Assembly: GCA_002371755.1 (NCBI GenBank)
Contig: DFGM01000131.1
Span: forward strand, 1-20,344
Length of the DNA: 20,344 nt
Source: Verrucomicrobia bacterium UBA3750
GTDB taxonomy: Bacteria; Verrucomicrobiota; Kiritimatiellia; RFP12; UBA1067
Direction: 5' to 3'
Shown: positions 14,068 to 20,344 of the stretch, piece by piece
Numbering within the stretch: the first letter of the stretch is position 1
Layout of the letters: every line of letters begins with the position of its first letter
Position numbers and translations under genes: made by a program
The notes under the pieces: generated by a model
Databases searched by the model: none
Told to the model about the DNA's origin: nothing
Seen by the model: only the letters and a program-made list of their open reading frames with translations

Positions 14068-14213
14068 CCAATGCCCATCACCCCGGAATCCAATGCCCAT
14101 CACTCGCAAATCCAATGGGCATTGAATTCGAATCCAATGGGCATTGAATCCGGATTCAATGCCCATTGGTCGCCCGCCCAATGCCCATTGGTTTCCCGAC
14201 CGATGCGCATGAG
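14068..14213. repeat. Seven-unit 22-bp periodic palindromic array (array 2)
   Basis: Seven 14-bp boxes start at 14068, 14090, 14112, 14134, 14156, 14178 and 14200, exactly 22 bp apart. The type sequence CCAATGCCCATTGG is present at 14178. Units 3 and 4 are inverted (CCAATGGGCATTGA, GG centre). Unit 1 ends in CATCAC, and the last unit is degenerate (CCGATGCGCATGAG). ATG-SS-CAT is kept in all units. The left flank TACCCCGG resembles the left flank of array 1 (TATCCCGA). The array lies between the regulator promoter and the nusA promoter, ending 41 bp before the nusA -35. No protein is encoded: 22 is not a multiple of three and the units shift frame. Confidence 0.9.
14134..14169. repeat. Perfect 36-bp palindrome within array 2
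   Basis: Units 4 and 5 of array 2 are in opposite orientation, and the 8-bp spacer between them (ATCCGGAT) is itself palindromic. As a result 14134-14151 is the exact reverse complement of 14152-14169 with no central gap. The next base pair outward (T and T) breaks the symmetry. Confidence 0.92.
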
Positions 14214-14254
14214 GCGAATACCGGCATCTAGGGTGTGTGGTATGCCGCGCCCCC

Positions 14255-14284
14255 TTGACGGCTGGGGGCAAAATATGCTAGAAT
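14255..14284 (+). promoter_or_regulatory. Sigma-70-type promoter of nusA-infB-rbfA
   Basis: -35 TTGACG (14255-14260), an 18-bp spacer ending in TGC (extended -10), and -10 TAGAAT (14279-14284). The predicted start is near 14291. Confidence 0.8.
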
Positions 14285-14290
14285 ATACGC

Positions 14291-14362
14291 GATTTTCGGT
14301 TTTGCCGTGCTGTTGGCAACTCCGGAGTTTTGTATTGGTCTTAGACAGGGAGGAGCAAAGGA
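14291..14362 (+). other. nusA 5' leader with small stem-loops
   Basis: A leader of about 72 bases. It holds a weak hairpin TTGCC/GGCAA (14302-14306 with 14315-14319) and an overlapping 12-bp palindrome AACTCCGGAGTT (14318-14329) followed by T residues. It ends with a strong Shine-Dalgarno GGGAGGAG (14348-14355) 7 bases before the nusA ATG. Autoregulatory attenuation is possible but the structures are small. Confidence 0.35.
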
Positions 14363-15685
14363 ATGGCAATGAACACCAAATTGTTGGCGGTTGTCCAGCA
14401 GATAGAGAGTGAACGCGGCGTGAGCCGCGAAATCGTGCTTGCTGCTATAGAGCAGGCATTGAGCCAGGCGGCACACAAGAGTCGCGACGTGACAAACGAC
14501 CTCAGGGTGTTTATCGACAGGAAAGACCTTTCGCTCCACGTGTTCGATACGCTTGTGGCGAGCGACGAAGAGACCGGCACCGGGTTCATCCCACTTGCCC
14601 GCGCCCGTCGCGTGAAGCCGGATATCAAGGAAGGCGAAGCGATAGAGGTGGAAATGCCGCCGTCGCGTCTTGGGCGCATTGCGGCCCAGACCTCGCGCCA
14701 GATGATAATGCAGAAGATCCGCGATGCAGAGCGTTCCAACACCTTCTCCGAATACCGCGATCGCCAGGGCGACATCGTCTCCGGGACGGTTTCCGCGGTA
14801 AGCCACCGCGATACGTTCGTCACCGTGGGCAAAACCGAGATGATTCTCCCCTCCCGCGAGCGCATCCCCACGGAAAACTTCCAGGTGGGCGATACCGTCC
14901 GCGCCATCATTCTCAAGGTAGACCAGGATGCGAAGGGTCCGAGCGTGGTGTTGAGCAGGTCGCATCCGAAGTTCCTTGAAGCGCTGTTCCGTCTGGAAGT
15001 GTCGGAAATCGCGGATGGAGTGGTGGAAATCATGTCCATAAGCCGCGATCCCGGATACCGTGCGAAGGTGGCGGTGCGCACGGCGAACGAAAACGTCGAT
15101 CCTGTGGGTGCATGCGTCGGCCAGAAGGGTTCGCGCGTGAGAGCCATCGTGAACGAGCTCGGCGGCGAAAAGATTGATATCGTCCGCTGGAACGAGGACA
15201 TCTGCCAATATGTGGCGCAGGCCCTGGCGCCGGCGAAGCTCGAATCCGTCACGGTGGACCCCTCCGGCGGGAACACGGTGCACGTGCTCGTTTCGCCTGA
15301 GCAGTATTCGCTTGCGCTCGGCAAGCGCGGCCAGAACGTGAAGCTCACGACCAAGCTCACCGGCTGGAACGTGGAAGTGAAGAAGTCCATGGCTTCGGCC
15401 TCGTTCGAAGACCAGAAGGCCGAGGCGATCAAGGATCTGGCCGAAACGCTGAGCGTATCGACTACAGTCGCCACGCAGATGGCGGAAGCGGGCTTCTTGA
15501 GTGTCGAAGGCATCGTGGGCGAAGACGAAGCCACGTTCATGGCTATGACCGGGCTCGACGAGGTGACTGCGCGCGGCGTATATGCGGCTGCGCAGGCGGT
15601 CGCCGCGCTCATCGGCGTAGGTGCGAAGGAAGACGAAGAAGAGAGCGCCGCAGCCGGCGGGGAAGATGCAGCCGAAGAGGCCTGA
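14363..15685 (+). CDS. nusA: Transcription termination/antitermination factor NusA
   Basis: A 440-residue RNA-polymerase-binding factor controlling pausing, termination and antitermination. Domains in order: N-terminal RNAP-binding domain (about 1-130), S1 domain (about 135-200, GDIVSGTVSAV to SVVLSRS), KH1 with DPVGACVGQKGSRV (about 250-263), and KH2 with LALGKRGQNVKL (about 317-328). A C-terminal helix-hairpin-helix-like region follows (about 355-415), then an acidic tail ending in Glu/Ala. It is led by its own promoter and a strong Shine-Dalgarno. infB follows after 26 bp. The usual upstream partner rimP is absent at this locus; the regulator gene and array 2 are there instead. Confidence 0.97.
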   Translation: MAMNTKLLAVVQQIESERGVSREIVLAAIEQALSQAAHKSRDVTNDLRVFIDRKDLSLHVFDTLVASDEETGTGFIPLARARRVKPDIKEGEAIEVEMPPSRLGRIAAQTSRQMIMQKIRDAERSNTFSEYRDRQGDIVSGTVSAVSHRDTFVTVGKTEMILPSRERIPTENFQVGDTVRAIILKVDQDAKGPSVVLSRSHPKFLEALFRLEVSEIADGVVEIMSISRDPGYRAKVAVRTANENVDPVGACVGQKGSRVRAIVNELGGEKIDIVRWNEDICQYVAQALAPAKLESVTVDPSGGNTVHVLVSPEQYSLALGKRGQNVKLTTKLTGWNVEVKKSMASASFEDQKAEAIKDLAETLSVSTTVATQMAEAGFLSVEGIVGEDEATFMAMTGLDEVTARGVYAAAQAVAALIGVGAKEDEEESAAAGGEDAAEEA

Positions 15686-15711
15686 GGAAGCAAAGCATTG
15701 CAGGAGGCAAA

Positions 15712-18330
15712 ATGAGGGTTTACGAACTTGCCAAAGAGGCCGGCGTGACGAGTGCGCAGGTGCTGGAAGCGGCGCGCAAGCGCGGCATCGAAGCGACAAG
15801 CGCAATCAGCGCGATCAACAAATACGAGCTTGGCGCGCTTCGCGAAGAGGTGGCCGGACTTGACAAGGGGGATTTGGCCGCAAAGAGGAGCGCAAAGGCC
15901 GCCAAAGCGTCCGCCTTGCGCAAAGCGGCGGCGGATAGCGAACGCGAAATCCTGGCAAAGAGGCTGGAGCTTGCCGCGCAAGCAGGCAGAGAACACCCGC
16001 TGGAGAAGCTTCCCGTTCCGAAGAAGCCGGTGCCGGAAACTGCCGTGGTCGCATCCGCGCCGGCCGAACCTGCCAAGGCGGAACCGGCTCCGGCCGCTGC
16101 TCCGGCATCTGCGCCCGCCCAGGCCCCTGCGCCAAAGCCTGACGAGCCGCCCAAGAAGCCGGTTCTCGCTCCTCTCCACATAAACCCTAACAAACCCACA
16201 CGCCCGAATATGCCGCCGCCGAAGATTTCCATCTCGGTGAATACGGCCAAGCCCAAGATTTCCGTCGGCGTGAAGCCGCAGGGCGGGAAGCCTCAGGCGC
16301 ATCCCGGTTTCAAGCCGCTGCAGAAGGCGGTTCCTCCGGGCGCGGGAGCCATCAAGATTATGGTGGCCGCGCCGCCAAAGGAGCGCCCCGCAAAGCCTGT
16401 GGGCGACTATGACGATTTCGAGCGCGGCAACCGCAAGGGAAAGAAAGGCAAGGACGCGCTCAAGGCGTTCGAGAAGCAGCGCCAGAACAAACAGACCGCT
16501 TCCACCGCTTCCGCCTCCCCGAGCTCGCGCATCTCCATCGATGAATCCTCGCGCGAGATATCCATTCGCGGCGCAGTAGTCGTCAAGGACCTCGCCACGA
16601 AACTCGGCATCAAGCCCAACCGCCTCATTGCCGACCTCATGGGGCTGAAGATTCTTGCTTCCATCAACCAGAGAGTCGAGCCCGATGTGGCGACGAAAGT
16701 GGCGGAGAAGTACGGCTTCAGGGTAACAGTGGAAAAGGCGCGCGATAAAGCCGCCGCCAAACCCGTCCTCAAGGCGATAGACGCCGACGACCTCATACCG
16801 GAAGATCCGCCCGAGACGCTGCGTCCCCGTGCGCCGGTCATCACCTTCCTCGGACACGTAGACCATGGCAAGACCACGCTCATGGACTGGATCCGCAAGG
16901 AACACGTCGCAGCCGGCGAAGCTGGCGGCATCACCCAGCAGATTTCCGCCTATCAGGTGGAGGTGGCGGGCAAGAAGATCACCTTCCTCGATACTCCGGG
17001 ACACGCCGCGTTCAGCGCGATGCGCGCCAGAGGTGCGCAGCTCACCGACATCGCGGTTCTCATCATCGCAGCCGACGACGGCATCATGCCCCAGACGGAA
17101 GAGTGCATCCGCGTGGCACGCCAGACCGGCGTCCAGATCATGGTCGCAATCACCAAGGCGGACAAGCCCACTGCGAACGTGGATCGCGTAAAGCAGCAGC
17201 TTCAGAAGAGAGGCCTCACCCCGGAAGACTGGGGCGGCGACATAATCTGCTGTCCCGTCTCCGGAGTCACCGGAATGGGCGTGGATGCTCTTCTCGAGAA
17301 CATTCTCGTGCAGGCGGAAGTTCTCGAGCTCACGGCCAACCCGAACCGTCGCGCCAACGGCTACGTGATTGAATCCGAGCTGCAACAGGGCCTCGGCCCT
17401 TGCGCCACGCTTCTCGTCTCCGGCGGTACGCTCAAAGTGGGAGACGCCATTCTCATCGGCGAACACTTCGGCAAGGTGCGCGCACTTATCGACGACCGCG
17501 GCCGCAGAATCAAGGAAGCGCCTCCTTCCACGCCGGTCAAGGCCACGGGCCTTTCCGGCGTGCCGGAAGCGGGCGCGGAGTTCCGCGTGATGCTCGACGA
17601 AAAGCGCGCCAGGACTCTCGCCGAACAGACCGCCCAGGAGCGCAAGGAGCAGGAACTTTCCTCTTCCAAGGCCGCCACGCTCGATGCCCTCATGTCACGC
17701 ATGGCCGCAGCCGGCAAGCGCGAGCTCAACGTTATCGTCAAGTCCGATACGCAAGGCTCGCTGGAAGCGATTGTCGAGGCGTTGAGGGCTATCAAGTCCG
17801 AAAAGGTGGGGCTCAACGTAATCGGCACCGGCACGGGCAACGTATCTCTTACGGACGTCAAATCCGCAGCCGCCGGAAAAGCGATTATCGTCGGCTTCGA
17901 CATCGGCAACGATTCCGGCGTGCAAAGCCAAGCCCGTCACGATGGCGTGAGGATAAACTCCTTCCGCATCATCTACGAGCTCATCGACCATGTCAAGCAG
18001 TGCATGCTGGACCTCCTGCCTCCGGAATACCGCGAAATCGTCAAGGGTCACGCCGAAATCAAGGCCATCTACGATATCGGCAAGCTCGGCAAGATTGCCG
18101 GCTCCCAGATGCTGGACGGCACGCTCATCGCCAAGGAGAGCTTCCGCATCTTCCGCGGCAAGGAGCAGATCTGGGATGGCAAGGTCCAGACCCTTCGCCA
18201 CTTCAAGGACGAGGTAAAGGAAGTGACGGGCCAGCAGGAATGCGGCGTGTGCTTCGCCAATTACGAGGACTTTAAGGAAGGCGACACCATCGAGTGCTAT
18301 ATACTCGAAGAGTTGCCCCGCACCCTCTAA
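15712..18330 (+). CDS. infB: Translation initiation factor IF-2
   Basis: An 872-residue GTPase that places initiator tRNA on the 30S subunit. The IF2 N-terminal module (residues 1 to about 45) is followed by a long Ala/Pro/Lys-rich linker (about 55-280) and a second IF2_N-like segment (about 285-345). The G domain starts with GHVDHGKT (381-388), then GGITQQI (switch I), DTPGHAAF (G3) and TKAD (481-484, the accepted variant of NKxD). The C-terminal domains include SDTQGSLEAI and the IF2-C2 region with GMARSGIT-type variation not obvious here. Shine-Dalgarno AGGAGG lies 4 bases before the ATG. The order nusA-infB-rbfA is the conserved bacterial one. Confidence 0.98.
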   Translation: MRVYELAKEAGVTSAQVLEAARKRGIEATSAISAINKYELGALREEVAGLDKGDLAAKRSAKAAKASALRKAAADSEREILAKRLELAAQAGREHPLEKLPVPKKPVPETAVVASAPAEPAKAEPAPAAAPASAPAQAPAPKPDEPPKKPVLAPLHINPNKPTRPNMPPPKISISVNTAKPKISVGVKPQGGKPQAHPGFKPLQKAVPPGAGAIKIMVAAPPKERPAKPVGDYDDFERGNRKGKKGKDALKAFEKQRQNKQTASTASASPSSRISIDESSREISIRGAVVVKDLATKLGIKPNRLIADLMGLKILASINQRVEPDVATKVAEKYGFRVTVEKARDKAAAKPVLKAIDADDLIPEDPPETLRPRAPVITFLGHVDHGKTTLMDWIRKEHVAAGEAGGITQQISAYQVEVAGKKITFLDTPGHAAFSAMRARGAQLTDIAVLIIAADDGIMPQTEECIRVARQTGVQIMVAITKADKPTANVDRVKQQLQKRGLTPEDWGGDIICCPVSGVTGMGVDALLENILVQAEVLELTANPNRRANGYVIESELQQGLGPCATLLVSGGTLKVGDAILIGEHFGKVRALIDDRGRRIKEAPPSTPVKATGLSGVPEAGAEFRVMLDEKRARTLAEQTAQERKEQELSSSKAATLDALMSRMAAAGKRELNVIVKSDTQGSLEAIVEALRAIKSEKVGLNVIGTGTGNVSLTDVKSAAAGKAIIVGFDIGNDSGVQSQARHDGVRINSFRIIYELIDHVKQCMLDLLPPEYREIVKGHAEIKAIYDIGKLGKIAGSQMLDGTLIAKESFRIFRGKEQIWDGKVQTLRHFKDEVKEVTGQQECGVCFANYEDFKEGDTIECYILEELPRTL

Positions 18331-18353
18331 GGGCGGCGAAGGAGGCTGGGGAT

Positions 18354-18707
18354 ATGGGCGTAGACAGATTGCAAAGGGTGGATTCTCTCCTGAAGCGGGT
18401 AATCGCGGAAGGAATGTTTTCGGTAATGCAGGGCGACAGTGTGGCGCCCGGCCTTATCACCGTGACGGGGGTGAAGTGCGGCAAAGACTTGCGCGACGCC
18501 ACGGTGACGGTATCCGTCTTCGGTGACGATGCGCTCAAGAAGACCGCTATTCAGCATCTGACGCACAACGCGAAGCGTTTCCAGGCTCTCATCAACCGGG
18601 AAGTGCGGCTCAAGTTCACGCCCCGGCTCGTCTTCAAGCTCGATCTTTCGCTTGAAAAAGGCGACGAAGTGCTCGCCATTCTGAGCAAACTGGAAGAGGC
18701 GCAATGA
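18354..18707 (+). CDS. rbfA: Ribosome-binding factor A
   Basis: A 117-residue KH-fold 30S maturation factor, of usual length. It opens with VDRLQRVDSLLKRVIAEGM, has the central VTGVKCGKDLRDATVTVSVFG strand-turn-strand, and ends with LRFTPRL-like LKFTPRLVFKLDLSLEKG, as in RbfA. ATG 18354 is chosen because it has Shine-Dalgarno GGAGG 8 bases upstream and matches the family N-terminus; an in-frame start at 18294 would add residues lying within infB. Its stop overlaps the hisH start as ATGA, so histidine genes are translationally coupled to it. truB, often next, is absent. Confidence 0.95.
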   Translation: MGVDRLQRVDSLLKRVIAEGMFSVMQGDSVAPGLITVTGVKCGKDLRDATVTVSVFGDDALKKTAIQHLTHNAKRFQALINREVRLKFTPRLVFKLDLSLEKGDEVLAILSKLEEAQ

Positions 18708-19300
18708 CCGCCATAGTCGATTACGGGGCCGGGAACCTCACCAGCGTGCGTCTCGCCTTTGCCGCTCTCGGCCACGAGGCGCGCGTCACTTCTTCCGTAA
18801 ACGATATTGAGGAAGCGGATAGAATCGTCTTTCCCGGCGTGGGCGCCGCCAAAAGCGCCATGGAGAATCTCGTGCGCCTCGGGCTGGTTGACGCCTTGAA
18901 GAAGGCCGCCGGCGAAAAGCCGTTCCTCGGCATCTGCCTAGGAATGCAGATTCTTTTCGACAGGACCGAGGAGGATGGCGGCGTCGATTGTCTCGGCCTC
19001 GTCCCCGGCCGGGTTCGCCGTTTCCCCGCCGCCGGCGGCTGCAAGATCCCGCAAATCGGCTGGAACGACGTGCATGAGGCTGCTTCCGGGAACAGGGTTC
19101 CGGGTTTAGGGGAATACTACTACTTTGTGCACAGCTATTATGCTGAGAAAGGTCCCTACACGGCGGGCGTGACAGAGTATGCGAGCGTGGAGTTCACCTC
19201 TATCGTGCAGAAGGGCGGTATCTTCGCGTGCCAGTTCCATCCGGAGAAGTCCGGTGCTGCGGGGCTGGAGCTGCTGAAAGGATGGCTTGAAAGATGCTGA
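18704..19300 (+). CDS. hisH: Imidazole glycerol phosphate synthase, glutamine amidotransferase subunit HisH
   Basis: A 198-residue class I glutamine amidotransferase. It supplies ammonia from glutamine to HisF in the fifth step of histidine synthesis. The catalytic triad is Cys78 (GICLGMQ), His179 and Glu181 (QFHPEKSG); the N-terminal DYGAGNLTSV motif is typical of HisH. The ATG overlaps the rbfA stop by 4 bp, and its own end overlaps the hisF start by 7 bp, which fits coupled production of the two subunits of one heterodimer. hisA, often between hisH and hisF, is absent here. Confidence 0.96.
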   Translation: MTAIVDYGAGNLTSVRLAFAALGHEARVTSSVNDIEEADRIVFPGVGAAKSAMENLVRLGLVDALKKAAGEKPFLGICLGMQILFDRTEEDGGVDCLGLVPGRVRRFPAAGGCKIPQIGWNDVHEAASGNRVPGLGEYYYFVHSYYAEKGPYTAGVTEYASVEFTSIVQKGGIFACQFHPEKSGAAGLELLKGWLERC

Positions 19301-20079
19301 CCAAACGCGTCATACCGTGCCTCGACGTGCGCAAAGGCCGCGTCACTAAAGGCGTGAAGTTCCAGAACAACGTGGATCTGGGCGACCCAGTGGAGATGGC
19401 GCTCGCGTATTCTGATGGCGGGGCGGACGAGCTCGTATTCTATGATATCACCGCTTCTGCGGAGCACCGCCCCATAGATATAGGGATGGTGGAGGCTGTC
19501 GCGAAGGCGATTCGCATACCTTTTGCGGTGGGCGGCGGCATATCGTGCGTGGCGGACATGGAGCGCGTCATCCTCGCGGGCGCCGAGAAGGTCTCAGTGA
19601 ACTCGCTCGCGGTGCGAAATCCCGGCATAATCGCCGAAGGCGCAAAAGCGTTTGGCGCCCAGTGCATCGTTTTGGGCATGGATCCGGTGAAGTCCGGCAA
19701 CCCCGCCTGTCCGAGCGGATACGAGATTACGACGCGCGGTTTCAGGGACTTTACCGGCATGGACGCGGTAGAGTGGGCGAAGATGGCGGCCGATCTGGGC
19801 GCCGGCGAAATAGTCGTCAACTCCGTGGATGCGGATGGCACGCGCGCCGGGTTCGAGAAGCAGATTACTCGCATGATTGCCGAAGCCGTGGGAGTGCCGG
19901 TGGTCGCATCCGGCGGCGCGGGCAAGCCTGAACACTTCCCCGAAGTATTCAAGGAGACGAATTGCGATGCCGCCATCGTCGCCGGCATGATCCATTCGGG
20001 CGAGTACAGCATCTCTCAAATCAAGGAGGCCATGCTCGCAGCAGGCGTAAGCGTCAGAATAAGGAGGACGAGAACATGA
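19294..20079 (+). CDS. hisF: Imidazole glycerol phosphate synthase, cyclase subunit HisF
   Basis: A 261-residue TIM-barrel cyclase that joins ammonia to PRFAR, giving imidazole glycerol phosphate and AICAR. The catalytic aspartates are Asp11 (CLDVRKG) and Asp130 (VLGMDPVK). Phosphate-binding loops AVGGGIS (78-84) and ASGGAGKPEHF (205-215) are intact. The segment VVNSVDADGT replaces the LLTSMDRDGT found in many HisF proteins, a subgroup difference, not a defect. A PVKSGNPACPSGYEITTRGF stretch (131-150) is the expected variable loop. The ATG lies within the hisH end, and the stop overlaps the queF start as ATGA. Confidence 0.96.
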   Translation: MLTKRVIPCLDVRKGRVTKGVKFQNNVDLGDPVEMALAYSDGGADELVFYDITASAEHRPIDIGMVEAVAKAIRIPFAVGGGISCVADMERVILAGAEKVSVNSLAVRNPGIIAEGAKAFGAQCIVLGMDPVKSGNPACPSGYEITTRGFRDFTGMDAVEWAKMAADLGAGEIVVNSVDADGTRAGFEKQITRMIAEAVGVPVVASGGAGKPEHFPEVFKETNCDAAIVAGMIHSGEYSISQIKEAMLAAGVSVRIRRTRT

Positions 20080-20344
20080 GAAACGACTTGGGCAAACTCA
20101 AATCCCTGGGCGCCACCGTGCGCGCCAAGATGGACTATGCCCCGGAAACTCTCGAAGCGTTCGCCAACGCCAACCCGGAGCGCGACTATTGGGTAGTCCT
20201 CACCGCAATGGAGTTCACCACCCTCTGCCCCAAGACCGGACAGCCCGACTTCGCCGAGCTCACCATCCGCTATGTGCCGGACAAAAGGCTCGTCGAATCG
20301 AAGAGTCTCAAGCTCTACCTTTTCGGCTTCCGCAACCACGGCGA
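20076..20344 (+). CDS. queF: NADPH-dependent 7-cyano-7-deazaguanine reductase QueF (partial, runs off the right edge)
   Basis: The first 89 residues of a type I (short, unimodular) QueF, which reduces preQ0 to preQ1 in queuosine biosynthesis. The diagnostic core is EFTTLCPKTGQPDFAEL, with catalytic Cys51 and Asp58, followed by RYVPDKRLVESKSLKLYL and FRNHG, which contain the QueF signature ESKSLKLYL. The ATG at 20076 overlaps the hisF stop as ATGA and has Shine-Dalgarno AAGGAGGA (20061-20068) 7 bases upstream, so it belongs to the same operon. The 3' end is cut by the window, so the C-terminus cannot be judged. Confidence 0.96.
   Translation, partial: MRNDLGKLKSLGATVRAKMDYAPETLEAFANANPERDYWVVLTAMEFTTLCPKTGQPDFAELTIRYVPDKRLVESKSLKLYLFGFRNHG

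Noticed and set aside
14341..17466. 1041-codon minus-strand open frame opposite nusA and infB
   Set aside because: It is the antisense of two certain genes; long antisense frames are common at high G+C, and its translation is low-complexity Arg/Ser/Ala-rich without domains. The same applies to long antisense frames at 4296-6272, 7070-8971 and 9086-10822.
1..20344. tRNA, rRNA or riboswitch genes
   Set aside because: No stretch was recognised with tRNA arms, rRNA sequence or a known riboswitch consensus; a covariance-model scan would be needed to exclude small RNAs.

Overview
The window is one stretch of a high-G+C bacterial chromosome with 15 genes: 14 complete, plus one running off the right edge. 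The protein set points to a Gram-negative-type organism: type IV pilus ATPases, a Tat-exported hydrolase, an ELM1-family protein and a secreted beta-helix protein. A GntR-headed regulator with a LacI-type sensor domain beside a secreted beta-helix gene resembles what is often seen in the Kiritimatiellota/Lentisphaerota branch of the PVC superphylum. That placement is inference and needs a marker-gene tree.

Layout. Bases 1-360 hold no gene: G+C-rich palindromes (60-171) are followed by a seven-unit array with a strict 22-bp period (204-349). From 6152 down to 361 runs a minus-strand operon of six genes: short UDP-sugar dehydrogenase, NrnA-like DHH phosphoesterase, ELM1-family protein, membrane histidine kinase, TatD nuclease and Tat-exported metallo-beta-lactamase-fold hydrolase. 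The last four junctions are all 4-bp ATGA overlaps. A divergent promoter region (6153-6268) separates it from a plus-strand cluster of three pilus ATPases (pilB, pilT, a second pilB) and, after G+C-rich palindromes, a small two-helix membrane protein. This cluster converges on a minus-strand pair, a GntR/LacI-hybrid regulator and a secreted parallel beta-helix protein.

Bases 13882-14362 hold the regulator promoter, another G+C-rich palindrome, a second seven-unit 22-bp array containing a perfect 36-bp palindrome, and the nusA promoter and leader. From 14363 to the right edge run nusA, infB and rbfA, followed in tight or overlapping order by hisH, hisF and queF. This links translation and transcription factors to histidine and queuosine biosynthesis.

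The most unusual signal is the pair of 22-bp arrays. Each has exactly seven units. All 14 units keep an ATG-SS-CAT core inside a roughly palindromic 14-bp box, and each array is preceded on the left by the same kind of G+C-rich palindrome. A second pattern is that three operon-leading genes have an extended -10 promoter so close to the start codon that the mRNA should be leaderless, whereas most internal genes carry Shine-Dalgarno sequences or overlap the gene before them.
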